Shown one piece after another: positions 8,691 through 16,466 of a stretch of DNA of 64,000 nt (position 1 is the first letter of the stretch; each line of letters begins with the position of its first letter). Where the stretch lies: the NCBI RefSeq assembly GCF_036924595.1, contig NZ_JAZHRV010000001.1, forward strand, positions 1,612,001-1,676,000. The letters are read 5' to 3'. Both the position numbers and the translations under genes were made by a program. The notes below the pieces were generated by a model. It was not told the origin of the DNA. It saw only the letters and a list, made by a program, of their open reading frames with translations, and searched no databases. Source of the DNA: Bradyrhizobium algeriense. Lineage in GTDB: Bacteria; Pseudomonadota; Alphaproteobacteria; Rhizobiales; Xanthobacteraceae.

Positions 8691-9535
8691 CGCCTGGCGT
8701 CCTCGATCCAGCGCACCGTCATGTCGCGATATCGTGCCAGCGCGCCGGCATGGTCGCCGTCGGCAGCGCGCGCCGTCTGCAGAATATATTGTCCGTGATA
8801 GCCGGACTGCTCGATCAGTCGGATGGTCTTGGCGAGATCCGCAGCACCCGTTCCGAGCGGCACGGTGGTGCCGCCAAGCAGCCGGTCCTTCACATGCACA
8901 TTGAGAATGCGCGGGGCGTAGGCCGGAATCTCCTCGGCGGAATCGTAGCCGAGCGCGGCGCTGTTGCCGCTGTCGTAATTGATGCCAAACACCTCGCGCG
9001 GGAATTTGTCGATGAACTGCGCCAGCGGGGCAGGCGGCAGGTCGGATTCGAAAACGATTCTGACGCCTTGCCTCGACAGCGAGGCGGCGCGATCGAGCAG
9101 AACGCGCAGCAGGGTCTCCGTCTGCGCGGCGTTCTCGATCCTGCCGTTGTCGACCAGTGGAATCACGACGAATTCGATGCCAAGCGTACTGCAGGAAGCG
9201 AGCACCAGATCGAGATCGTCGACCAGCGATTTCTGCGTCTCACCGTCCGTCTTCCAGAACGGCGCCTGCATGAAGCAATCGCCGGTGAGGCTCGCGGGCC
9301 TGAGCGCGTGGCGGCGCGAGAGATCGAGGATTTCCTGCTGGCCGGCGGCGGTGTTGAGCGGGTTTTCGCGCAGGCCGTCCTGGTCGATGGTCCATTCGAC
9401 ACGGGTCAGGCCGAGCGCCTGTGCGCGCGGAAATTCCTCACGCCATTCGTTCCACGGGAACGCCTGGATCTTGCCGTCGACCATGGCCGACAGCCGTCCC
9501 TGCATGAACCCGATGCGTTCGAGCGTTGTCGTCAC
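8687..9535 (-). CDS. Sugar phosphate isomerase/epimerase-like TIM-barrel protein
   Basis: The 282-residue protein has the AP-endonuclease-2/xylose-isomerase-like fold seen in IolE, Hyi and hexulose-phosphate epimerases. Candidate metal ligands are E163 (IVFESD), D188 (INYDSGN) and H214 (NVHVKD). Where the family usually has a fourth carboxylate, this protein has Q253 (YILQTAR), so it may bind metal differently or use a different substrate. It overlaps its neighbours on both sides by four bases. The second domain of the NeuB-type protein in this operon has a similar fold, so the pathway may use two related aldose-ketose or epimerase steps. Confidence 0.65.
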   Translation of the reverse strand: MTTTLERIGFMQGRLSAMVDGKIQAFPWNEWREEFPRAQALGLTRVEWTIDQDGLRENPLNTAAGQQEILDLSRRHALRPASLTGDCFMQAPFWKTDGETQKSLVDDLDLVLASCSTLGIEFVVIPLVDNGRIENAAQTETLLRVLLDRAASLSRQGVRIVFESDLPPAPLAQFIDKFPREVFGINYDSGNSAALGYDSAEEIPAYAPRILNVHVKDRLLGGTTVPLGTGAADLAKTIRLIEQSGYHGQYILQTARAADGDHAGALARYRDMTVRWIEDARR

Positions 9536-10296
9536 GGCTTGTCACCCTCGCTGATCGCGAGGCCTTTCGTGGTCCAGCCGCCATCGACGAACAATTCCTG
9601 GCCGGTCACATAGGCCGAAGCGGACGACGCCAGAAAAACCGCGGCGCCGGCCAGATCGTCCGGGTTGCCCCAGCGGCCGAGCATGGTGTGGCGGCGACGA
9701 TCCTCGTGCATCGCAGGATCGGCAAAGCTTTTTGCCGTCATCTCGGTCGCGACATAGCCGGGCGCGAGTGCGTTGACGCGAATACCGTCGCGCGCATAGT
9801 CCGCGGCAAGCGCGCGCGTGAGGCCGGCAAGACCGGCCTTGGCCGCGACATAGCCGGGATTTCCGGGAAAGCCGCGCACCGAGTTGATGCTGGTGACGTT
9901 GATGATCGAGCCGCCGCCCGCCTTCTTCAGCAGCGGATAGGCCGCAAGGATCGTCGCGTAGACGCCGCTCAGGTCGACCGCCAGCGTGTCGCGGAATCTC
10001 TGCAGTTCGCTCATCGTCGCGGAGACGGGAAGGCTGATGGCCGCCGCATTGACCAGCACGTCGAGCCGTTCTCCGGTTTTCGCGAGGTTATCGAATACAG
10101 ACCCGATGGCGGCGTCATCAGCCAGATCGCATTTGACCGCCGTGACATGCGAAGGCGCCGTGCCGCTCCGGCTGAGGCCGAACACTTTTGCGCCGCTCGC
10201 CTGCAGGCCGCTCGCGATGGCGGCCCCAATGCCGCGCGAAGCGCCGGTGACGACGGCGGTCTTTCCTTCGAGCGAAAAGGATGCGGGATTATGCAT
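9532..10296 (-). CDS. Short-chain dehydrogenase/reductase of the sugar operon
   Basis: This 254-residue classical SDR has TGASRGIG at 17-24, S136 and Y149/K153 in YVAAK, with the C-terminal GQELFVDGG common to FabG-like members. ATG 10296 is preferred over the upstream ATG at 10323. It overlaps the end of the CMP-sugar synthetase by eight bases, in keeping with the 4-8 base overlaps throughout this operon. NAD(P)-dependent oxidoreduction is expected. A role in fatty-acid synthesis is unlikely given the neighbours. Third of the three SDRs in the operon. Confidence 0.72.
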   Translation of the reverse strand: MHNPASFSLEGKTAVVTGASRGIGAAIASGLQASGAKVFGLSRSGTAPSHVTAVKCDLADDAAIGSVFDNLAKTGERLDVLVNAAAISLPVSATMSELQRFRDTLAVDLSGVYATILAAYPLLKKAGGGSIINVTSINSVRGFPGNPGYVAAKAGLAGLTRALAADYARDGIRVNALAPGYVATEMTAKSFADPAMHEDRRRHTMLGRWGNPDDLAGAAVFLASSASAYVTGQELFVDGGWTTKGLAISEGDKP

Positions 10297-10990
10297 AGCC
10301 GTAGCTGCGCATGATGGCCGCACAAAGCTTGATGTCTTCCGGGCGATCGATCTGGAACATTTTGTGCCGCTCCATCAGATGCATTCCGATCTTGCCGCCG
10401 AGCCGGTTGTTGTGTTCGCGCAGCAGCGAGGGAATTAGAACGTAGAACGAGCCGTTCTCCAAATACCGCTTTTCGATCTGCTGCCGCATCCGCCGATTGC
10501 GGAAATCGTAGTTGATCGGTTCGGGCCCATCGGCGCCGATGCGCCAGTTGAAATAATCCTCGACCTCGCAGACCGAGAGCAGGCTGTCGAGTTCCTCGCG
10601 CTCGAACGTCGCGAGCGCCTGTTCGATGTCACTGGATTCCCGGATCGGCGACGTTGCCTGCAGCGCGACGACCCTTCCGAACGGGCCAAGCTTGCCATCG
10701 AGGTGCTCCAGCGCGTGGAGCCACGCTGACTCCGACGAGGCGAGATCGCCGGAGATGTCTTTCGGGCGCCGGACACCGACCGCGCCGGCGGCCTCCGCGG
10801 CCTCGAGGATCTGGTCGCTGTCGGAAGAAACCGCGACGACGTCGACGCCGCGCGCGGCGGCGGCCTGCATGACGGTCCAGGCAATCAGCGGCTTGCCGCA
10901 CAGGTCGATCAGGTTCTTGTGTGGAATGCCCTTGGAGCCGCCACGCGCAGCGACAACGGCCAGCGTTCGCCCGGGCGTAACCCTCGTCAT
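10289..10990 (-). CDS. CMP-sugar synthetase (NeuA/PtmB-like cytidylyltransferase)
   Basis: The 233-residue protein has the cytidylyltransferase loop AARGGSKGIPHKN near the N-terminus, then GKPLIAWT, VSSDSDQIL and LQATSPIR, all standard for the CMP-NeuAc synthetase family. It would attach CMP to an acid sugar. ATG 10990 overlaps the stop of the NeuB-type gene as ATGA. The open frame continues upstream to 11278, but that part reads as an arginine-rich shadow of the other gene. The genome thus has two cytidylyltransferases in one operon (the other is PseF). This one probably serves the product of the adjacent NeuB-type synthase. Confidence 0.82.
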   Translation of the reverse strand: MTRVTPGRTLAVVAARGGSKGIPHKNLIDLCGKPLIAWTVMQAAAARGVDVVAVSSDSDQILEAAEAAGAVGVRRPKDISGDLASSESAWLHALEHLDGKLGPFGRVVALQATSPIRESSDIEQALATFEREELDSLLSVCEVEDYFNWRIGADGPEPINYDFRNRRMRQQIEKRYLENGSFYVLIPSLLREHNNRLGGKIGMHLMERHKMFQIDRPEDIKLCAAIMRSYGYA

Positions 10991-12906
10991 ATGCGGCCCT
11001 CGAGACGCTCGAGCGCGGTCCAGAAGCCTTCGCCCATGTTCTTGTGGCCCTGCCATATTTCGGGGATGAACGAGGCGTCGGGAGCGTGCTTGCGCAGCAC
11101 GGCGCCGATCTGATCGAAGTCGATCTCGCCTTCGCCGATCTGCAGGCCTTCGCCGTCGAGGCCCTTGGCGTCGCCGAAATGCAGATGGGCGGTATGCGGG
11201 CCGAGCTGCGCGAGGCCCTCGCTGAAATCGAAGCCGAAATGGTTGGCGGCAAGTTTGGTGTGCGAGATATCGACGCACATTCGCAGATTATGCCTGGCGC
11301 AGAACGCGGCGGATTCTTCCGGGAAAATGAAGATGTTCTGGTGACGCTGCCCGCCGAAATGCCAGGGGAACGGCGCCATGGTCTGCGGAATCAATTCGAC
11401 GCCGTCGAGATCGAGTTCCGCGAGACTGGCTGCGAAGATGCGGTAGCACTCCGCCTTCCGTTCCGCAGACAACGGCTCGTCCATGGTGAAGCCGCCAATA
11501 TTGGCGACGATCGGCGGACGTTCGGTCTTGGGAAAGAACTTCTTCAATCCGCGCGTGATGTCGATAACGGCCTGCGTCTGCTCCAGCGAATAGCGGCGCA
11601 ACCCTTCGTCTGACGTCGCCAGGTCCATCAGCTTGCTGCCGGCAAACAGCTCTGGCGCGTGCACCACAAAGCCGAGATCGTAAGTGCCGGACAGGTACGC
11701 GCCCGGATCGCGCTCCATGTCGCTGTAGCTGAGATGGAATTCGATGATATCGGGCTGGCAGATTTCCAGAAACCGCTGCGTGTCGTGATAGCGGACCGGC
11801 ACACCCCAGGGCCGGTCGAAACGATAGCGGCGCGCCGTTGCCGCACCATTGTCGAGGTCGCTCTGAAAGAAATAGTCGTCTCTCGCCATCGCGCGGGTGA
11901 GGCGCCGGCCGATCAGGGCCGGCATTTTCAGCGGCGACAGGCCCTGGCCCGGGCTTTTGACGGCGACGTCGCTCTCGGCGACAACAGTGCCGGCCGCAAT
12001 GTCGCGGGCCGCCACCAGGCTCTTGGCGAGATTCTCGCGATTGATCAGCTCGCCCTGGCTGAGCGCGCGTTCCGCCAATCTTTCACCACGCGCGGTCTCC
12101 ACTTCGCGAATGCCCGACACCAGCGCCTTGAATTCTTCCGGCTCGAGGCTTGCCGCGTGATCCGGGCCTTCCATTTCGCGATCGAGCGTGATGTGGCGCT
12201 CGATCACCGCCGCGCCCATCGCGACCGCGCCGATCGAAACCGCGATGCCGCGCTCGTGACCGGAATAGCCGACGAAGGGATGGATCTCCCGCAACGTCTC
12301 CATGAAGCGCAGATGAATATTGTGAAGCGCGGCGGGGTAGGTGCTCTGGCAATGCAGCAGCACGTAAGGCGCCGAGCGGTCGTCGAGGAATTTCGCCGCG
12401 GCCCGAATTTCCTCCGACGTGCTCATGCCGGTCGAGACGATCAGCGCCTTGCCAGTCGCGGCCAGCTTTGCCAGCAGGGGCAGGTTGGTCAGGTCGGCGG
12501 AGGCGACCTTGTAGGCCTGAACGGCGAACGTCTCCAGCGTCGCGACGCTCGATGCGTCCCAGGGCGTGCAGAGGTACTGAATGTTCTTTGAGGCGCAATA
12601 GGCCGCCACGCGGCGCTGCTGCTCGGTGGTCAGCTCGAAGCGGCGCAACAGGTCGAGGGTGTATTCTACGGCGAGGTCGTCGTCCTTTCCGGAAAGGCTA
12701 GAGGCGCGGTAGACCTCATCCAGCTTGCGCATCTGGAATTTTGCGCAATCCGCGCCGGCTGCTACCGCAGCATCCACCAGTGCTATGGCGCGGTCGAAAT
12801 CGCCGTTATGGTTGTTGCCGACTTCGGCAATGACATAGCACGGCTGGCCGCCGCCGATCGAACGATTGCCGATCCGGATTGGTGCCGCCTGGTTGGTTGA
12901 GTTCAT
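10987..12906 (-). CDS. NeuB-family sialic/nonulosonic acid synthase fused to a TIM-barrel isomerase-like domain
   Basis: The 639-residue protein has three parts. Residues about 20-285 are a NeuB-type PEP-condensing synthase: AEVGNNHNG (27-35), KFQ (56-58), GYSGHERG with H217, ERHITLD with H238 and GPDHAASLEP with H250. Residues about 293-350 are the SAF/antifreeze-like domain that caps NeuB active sites. Residues about 365-639 are a second TIM barrel of AP-endonuclease-2/sugar isomerase type, with MCVDISH, HLHFGDAKG and PEIWQGH as likely metal-site regions. Ordinary NeuB, LegI and PseI are about 340-350 residues and lack this third part. The first half should join phosphoenolpyruvate to an aldose. 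The second half may form or recycle the aldose substrate. AGAAGG precedes ATG 12906. Confidence 0.85.
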   Translation of the reverse strand: MNSTNQAAPIRIGNRSIGGGQPCYVIAEVGNNHNGDFDRAIALVDAAVAAGADCAKFQMRKLDEVYRASSLSGKDDDLAVEYTLDLLRRFELTTEQQRRVAAYCASKNIQYLCTPWDASSVATLETFAVQAYKVASADLTNLPLLAKLAATGKALIVSTGMSTSEEIRAAAKFLDDRSAPYVLLHCQSTYPAALHNIHLRFMETLREIHPFVGYSGHERGIAVSIGAVAMGAAVIERHITLDREMEGPDHAASLEPEEFKALVSGIREVETARGERLAERALSQGELINRENLAKSLVAARDIAAGTVVAESDVAVKSPGQGLSPLKMPALIGRRLTRAMARDDYFFQSDLDNGAATARRYRFDRPWGVPVRYHDTQRFLEICQPDIIEFHLSYSDMERDPGAYLSGTYDLGFVVHAPELFAGSKLMDLATSDEGLRRYSLEQTQAVIDITRGLKKFFPKTERPPIVANIGGFTMDEPLSAERKAECYRIFAASLAELDLDGVELIPQTMAPFPWHFGGQRHQNIFIFPEESAAFCARHNLRMCVDISHTKLAANHFGFDFSEGLAQLGPHTAHLHFGDAKGLDGEGLQIGEGEIDFDQIGAVLRKHAPDASFIPEIWQGHKNMGEGFWTALERLEGRI

Positions 12907-12950
12907 GAACCTTCTCGGTATCCAGTTTTATGCGGCGCCGCCGCTCTTCT

Positions 12951-14345
12951 TTATGCGGTACCGCCGCCCTTGGCCGGCGCTCCGGGAATGCGCGATTTCC
13001 AGGTCCGCAGGCCATTTTCCTCGAACGCGATGCGGGAGCAGGACAGGCCTTTCTGCTCCAGCGCCGCAATCAGCGGATAGCGCTGGAACGGACGGACGAA
13101 GAAGATGAAATAGCCGCCGCCGCCGGCGCCCAACAGCTTGCCGCCGACCGCGCCATTGGCTTTCGCAAGATCATAGATCGCATCGAGTTCGTCAGAACTG
13201 ATCAGCGAACTCAGGCGGCGCTTGGCGTGCCATGCCTCGTCAATCAGGCGACCGCATTCCAGAAGCTGACCGCGCAGCAGATGATGCCGGATCTCGCGCG
13301 TCACTTCCTTTTGCTTGGCTGCGGCCGCGACGGCGTCGCAAGTCTCGTGCTGTTGCTTCTGGTCACGGTGAATCGAACCGGAATCATGGCTGGAGCCGGT
13401 GTAACAAAGTACCAGACTCTCCTCGAGCTCGGCGACGATATTGGGCTCGAGGCGAAGCGGAACGATCGTATTCTGCTCGGACGAAAACTCCATGTGATTG
13501 AAGCCGCCGAACACGGTGGCGTACTGGTCCTGCCAGCCGCCGGGGATGTTCAGCATCAGCCGCTCGGCCTGAAACGCCATTTCCGCGATCTCGTGGCGGT
13601 CCCATCGATCGGAGCGGAATTCGTTGAAGCAGCCGATGATGGCAGACGACACCACCGCCGAACCGCCGAGGCCGGAGCCAACAGGAAAATCGGCCGAGAC
13701 GTCGAGATCGAAACCGTAGGCCGGCTGGATCAGGCGCACGACCGATTTGATTAGCGCCAGCTCGCCTTCGCTGCCGAGGCTGGCGAGATTTTCGGCTTCG
13801 GCCGTGCAGCGAAAATCATGCGAGTAGATTCTGATCCGGTTGTCGTTGCGCCGGCGCAGCGTCGCATGCGCGTACATCGCAATGGTCGCATTGATGACGG
13901 AGCCGCCGTCATTGTCGACGAAGTAATGCGTGAGGTCGGTGCCGCCGCCGGAGAAACTGATGCGAACCGGCGAGCGGGCGCGGGCGAATACTTCGCTCTC
14001 TTGGCCGAGATTGAACAGATCGCGGCTGAACACGTCCACAAGCCGCCCGTCGGCGTCGAGGATCGGGACGACATGGACCCGCTGGTCGAGCAGCTTGAGG
14101 ATCTGTTCGCGCGGCGCCCCGGCGCGCGCCCACACGAAGTTGCGGTTGATGCAGCTTGCGACCTCGCCCTGGATCGATATGCCCGTCAGCAGCCGCCGGC
14201 GGATGTCGCCATCCGTGACGGCGCCGATCACACGCCCCTCGGCGTCACGGGCAAACAGTATCCCGAGCATGTTGGCATTGAGCCGCTGGAATGCCTGCTC
14301 GATCGTGTCGCTCTCGGCGATGGTAAGGTGGCTCTTGTCTGGCAA
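12951..14345 (-). CDS. CBS-domain protein fused to GHMP sugar kinase (D-glycero-D-manno-heptose-7-phosphate kinase-like)
   Basis: Residues about 5-110 form a CBS pair (GILFARDAEGRVIGAVTDGDIRR, then HVVPILDADGRLVDVFSRD, both in shortened form here). Residues about 120-460 form a GHMP kinase with the ATP loop PVGSGLGGSAVV (221-232), SFSGGGTDL near 130-137 and KLLGAGGGGYFIFF near the C-terminus, most like HddA heptose-7-phosphate kinases. The kinase would make heptose 1,7-bisphosphate for the phosphatase and nucleotidyltransferase encoded at 2902-4141. The CBS pair may sense a nucleotide. No ATG lies near the CBS start. TTG 14345, just before PDKSHLTIAESD, is the best fit, though its ribosome site is weak. 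The frame stays open to 14792 but that part looks non-coding. First gene of the ten-gene operon. Confidence 0.75.
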   Translation of the reverse strand: MPDKSHLTIAESDTIEQAFQRLNANMLGILFARDAEGRVIGAVTDGDIRRRLLTGISIQGEVASCINRNFVWARAGAPREQILKLLDQRVHVVPILDADGRLVDVFSRDLFNLGQESEVFARARSPVRISFSGGGTDLTHYFVDNDGGSVINATIAMYAHATLRRRNDNRIRIYSHDFRCTAEAENLASLGSEGELALIKSVVRLIQPAYGFDLDVSADFPVGSGLGGSAVVSSAIIGCFNEFRSDRWDRHEIAEMAFQAERLMLNIPGGWQDQYATVFGGFNHMEFSSEQNTIVPLRLEPNIVAELEESLVLCYTGSSHDSGSIHRDQKQQHETCDAVAAAAKQKEVTREIRHHLLRGQLLECGRLIDEAWHAKRRLSSLISSDELDAIYDLAKANGAVGGKLLGAGGGGYFIFFVRPFQRYPLIAALEQKGLSCSRIAFEENGLRTWKSRIPGAPAKGGGTA

Positions 14346-14712
14346 TTTGGCGGGTCCAAAGCGGCAACCGGTTCCGGTTTTGGCCCGGAAACGCCTCAAT
14401 TTTCGAACCGTAGATACGGCAGGGGGACAGATCGTGCAAGGCTCCCATGGAGGGGTGAATTCCGGCCGATTTTGCTGTCTGCTAGCCCCTCCAGGGGCTC
14501 CATTTCTGCAATGCGCGCGATCGCGCGCCGGCCGCTCATGAAGCCGGAATTGGTTCGTTTTGTCCCAAGGGGCGCCGAGGACAACGGTAGCACGCCGGCT
14601 GGTCCTGGAAACCGGCATTGGTTTTGGTGGATCGCAGGCCGGCGGTTGTTCACTGTTCGGTTGTGATCTATGCTTTTCCAAGCTCAGGACACACGGCCGG
14701 CGGGAGAGCCAT
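14346..14712. other. Divergent intergenic region with two perfect palindromes
   Basis: This stretch separates the start of the minus-strand sugar operon from the plus-strand hypothetical pair, so it must hold promoters for both. Two perfect palindromes are visible. AGCCCCT-CC-AGGGGCT lies at 14484-14499. GCGCGCGATCGCGCGC lies at 14513-14528. Neither has a T-tract, so they are more likely regulator sites or cruciform-prone DNA than terminators. No clear -35/-10 pair was found. Confidence 0.45.
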
Positions 14713-15471
14713 TTGGCGCAAAAGCGACTACTCGTTCCATCACTCGTCTCGATCGGGCACGAGCCCGGCTTTGCCGTGAAGACCAAGGCCAAGACGATTC
14801 GCGTGAGGACATTTCAGAACGGCTCGCTTGCATCCACCTGGGAGACACAGCCCTCCGAGATCAATCGGATTTGGCGCTCGCAATGGGTTGGGAATCTGCC
14901 GGTTTCGGCCAATGAACTTCACACGGTCGAACTGGAGGGCGAGACTGCTTCCGAGCTCGAGGGGGAATTGCTGTTCCGAAACGGCCAGCAGCAAACCGCC
15001 GTCCTGACCAGCCTCGTTCCGCTCCGCGATGCCGGTTTCAAGTTTTCGCCGATTCTGCACCAGGCGCACTACAACGTGCTGTTCGAGCATTTCGAAACCT
15101 TCGTTGTCTTTACGAACCTGGTCGGAGAGGGCGATTTGCCGCCAGGTCCAAACAAACTGCAGGTCGAGATCAGAAACCTCAGGTCGGAGGTTCTGGCCGT
15201 GACCGAAGTTGACATCGGGTTCAACTCAACTTTCCTGCTTCCCGTTCGCGATCTAGCCCGGACACATGGAGCTCGGCTCGACCAGGGCCTGTCCCTGCGC
15301 ATCCGGGGCGGAGCAAGTCAGTTTGCTATTTTCACGGTCTTCCAGAATCTCCAAAGCGGAGCTCTCGGCATCGAGCACTCGCTTCCCCCGATGTATTTTA
15401 CCGAGGCGCCGTTCAATCCCAATCTGCGCGCGCGTTTCCAAAAGGCGGCGTTTGGAGACCTCAGACTATGA
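14713..15471 (+). CDS. Conserved-looking hypothetical protein, first of a pair
   Basis: About 252 residues from TTG 14713. This start is preferred because a GGGAGAG ribosome site lies at 14702-14708 and the frame upstream (TTG 14560) reads as arginine/cysteine-rich non-coding sequence. The protein is beta-rich by eye, soluble, without signal peptide or membrane helix, and without recognised catalytic motif. It overlaps the next gene by four bases (ATGA), so the two products probably work together. Both contain repeated hydrophobic-polar strand patterns that could be immunoglobulin-like or jelly-roll. Function unknown. Position between the nonulosonate operon and an O-acyltransferase suggests a surface-polysaccharide role. 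Confidence 0.5.
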   Translation: MAQKRLLVPSLVSIGHEPGFAVKTKAKTIRVRTFQNGSLASTWETQPSEINRIWRSQWVGNLPVSANELHTVELEGETASELEGELLFRNGQQQTAVLTSLVPLRDAGFKFSPILHQAHYNVLFEHFETFVVFTNLVGEGDLPPGPNKLQVEIRNLRSEVLAVTEVDIGFNSTFLLPVRDLARTHGARLDQGLSLRIRGGASQFAIFTVFQNLQSGALGIEHSLPPMYFTEAPFNPNLRARFQKAAFGDLRL

Positions 15472-16271
15472 TTCGCCTTGTCCCCGCGATGATTGCCCGC
15501 GCCGGCCGAGCGGCCGATGCTGTTCAAATGAGGTTGAAGAAAGCCCGTCCCGCGCTGTTTGGATCGCCGATCCGGCAGAACATGGTCCAGCTCTATCGGC
15601 ACGACGCTGATTTTGACACGATTATCAGCATTCCACACCATTTGAGCTTCCTCGCGCCCGATACCAATATCGACATCATCTACGGAGTCCGGGTGTTTGA
15701 CCGCAATGGCAAGCTGGTCGGCTCCTGCGAGCACAGAGTGAAGCACTTCGAAACACTCCAAGAGCCGATTTCGAAATTGTTGGGGCGCGAGCCTGACGAG
15801 CACGGAATGTTTGTCGTGACCTGCCATTACAGTTCGCCGGCCGGAATCGACTTTCTGGGAATGACCTCTCCCCAGTTCATGACGATCTTCCTGCCCCGGA
15901 GTGAACAGGCGGCGCCTCAGATTACCCACTCGCACAAATATATGGATCGTATTCCGCCGCTGAAATCCAAATTCCCTCGCCGCTCAGCTTTGTTGGAGGG
16001 CGACGCGTCTCTGAATCTGGTCGGGGTCAGCTACTTCTTGATGAACTCCAGCCGAGTGACGACCAATGTCGACCTTACCTTGTCTGGCCCGGTGGGTGCA
16101 GTCGTGCATTCGGCGAGGCTGAAGCCGCGCGGCACTGCACGGCTGGATTTCGATGCCGTCGGCGAAGGCCCTTTCGAACTCACCTGCGAACTGGACCGCG
16201 TCATCAATCATAGAAAGCCAATAGCGTTCAGGCGCTTCTCGTCAGGCTTGATCACGGCTGCGCATTCTTAG
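15468..16271 (+). CDS. Conserved-looking hypothetical protein, second of a pair
   Basis: The 267-residue protein has a basic N-terminal 30 residues and then a strand-rich body with many short hydrophobic runs. No signal peptide, membrane helix or known motif is seen. Three histidine-containing spots (IPHHLSF, TCHYSS, THSHKY) could bind a metal but are not a known signature. Its ATG overlaps the stop of the preceding hypothetical gene, indicating coupled translation. The final residues, RFSSGLITAAHS, are unremarkable. I do not recognise the family. The pair should be treated as one unit of unknown function in the polysaccharide region. Confidence 0.5.
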   Translation: MIRLVPAMIARAGRAADAVQMRLKKARPALFGSPIRQNMVQLYRHDADFDTIISIPHHLSFLAPDTNIDIIYGVRVFDRNGKLVGSCEHRVKHFETLQEPISKLLGREPDEHGMFVVTCHYSSPAGIDFLGMTSPQFMTIFLPRSEQAAPQITHSHKYMDRIPPLKSKFPRRSALLEGDASLNLVGVSYFLMNSSRVTTNVDLTLSGPVGAVVHSARLKPRGTARLDFDAVGEGPFELTCELDRVINHRKPIAFRRFSSGLITAAHS

Positions 16272-16466
16272 GCTGTTCTGCCGTATGTTTCTCGTTTGTG
16301 TTTTCAATCTGCGTGCCGCGGCGATCAAGCCAGATGCGCTTGACTGGCCCAGAAGAGGTTTAACGCGAGATTTTTGTGGGAGGGCGGACGCCGATGTTCC
16401 GCCCTTGTTCTGGGTGGGTCGCGATGCTATGCCCCGCGAGAACTGAAGGGGCAAGGTCGTTCGGGG

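Noticed and set aside
12936..12975. Near-repeat of TTTATGCGGYRCCGCCGCY around the kinase stop
   Set aside because: Two imperfect copies of about 18 bases. It is probably a small local duplication with no clear function.
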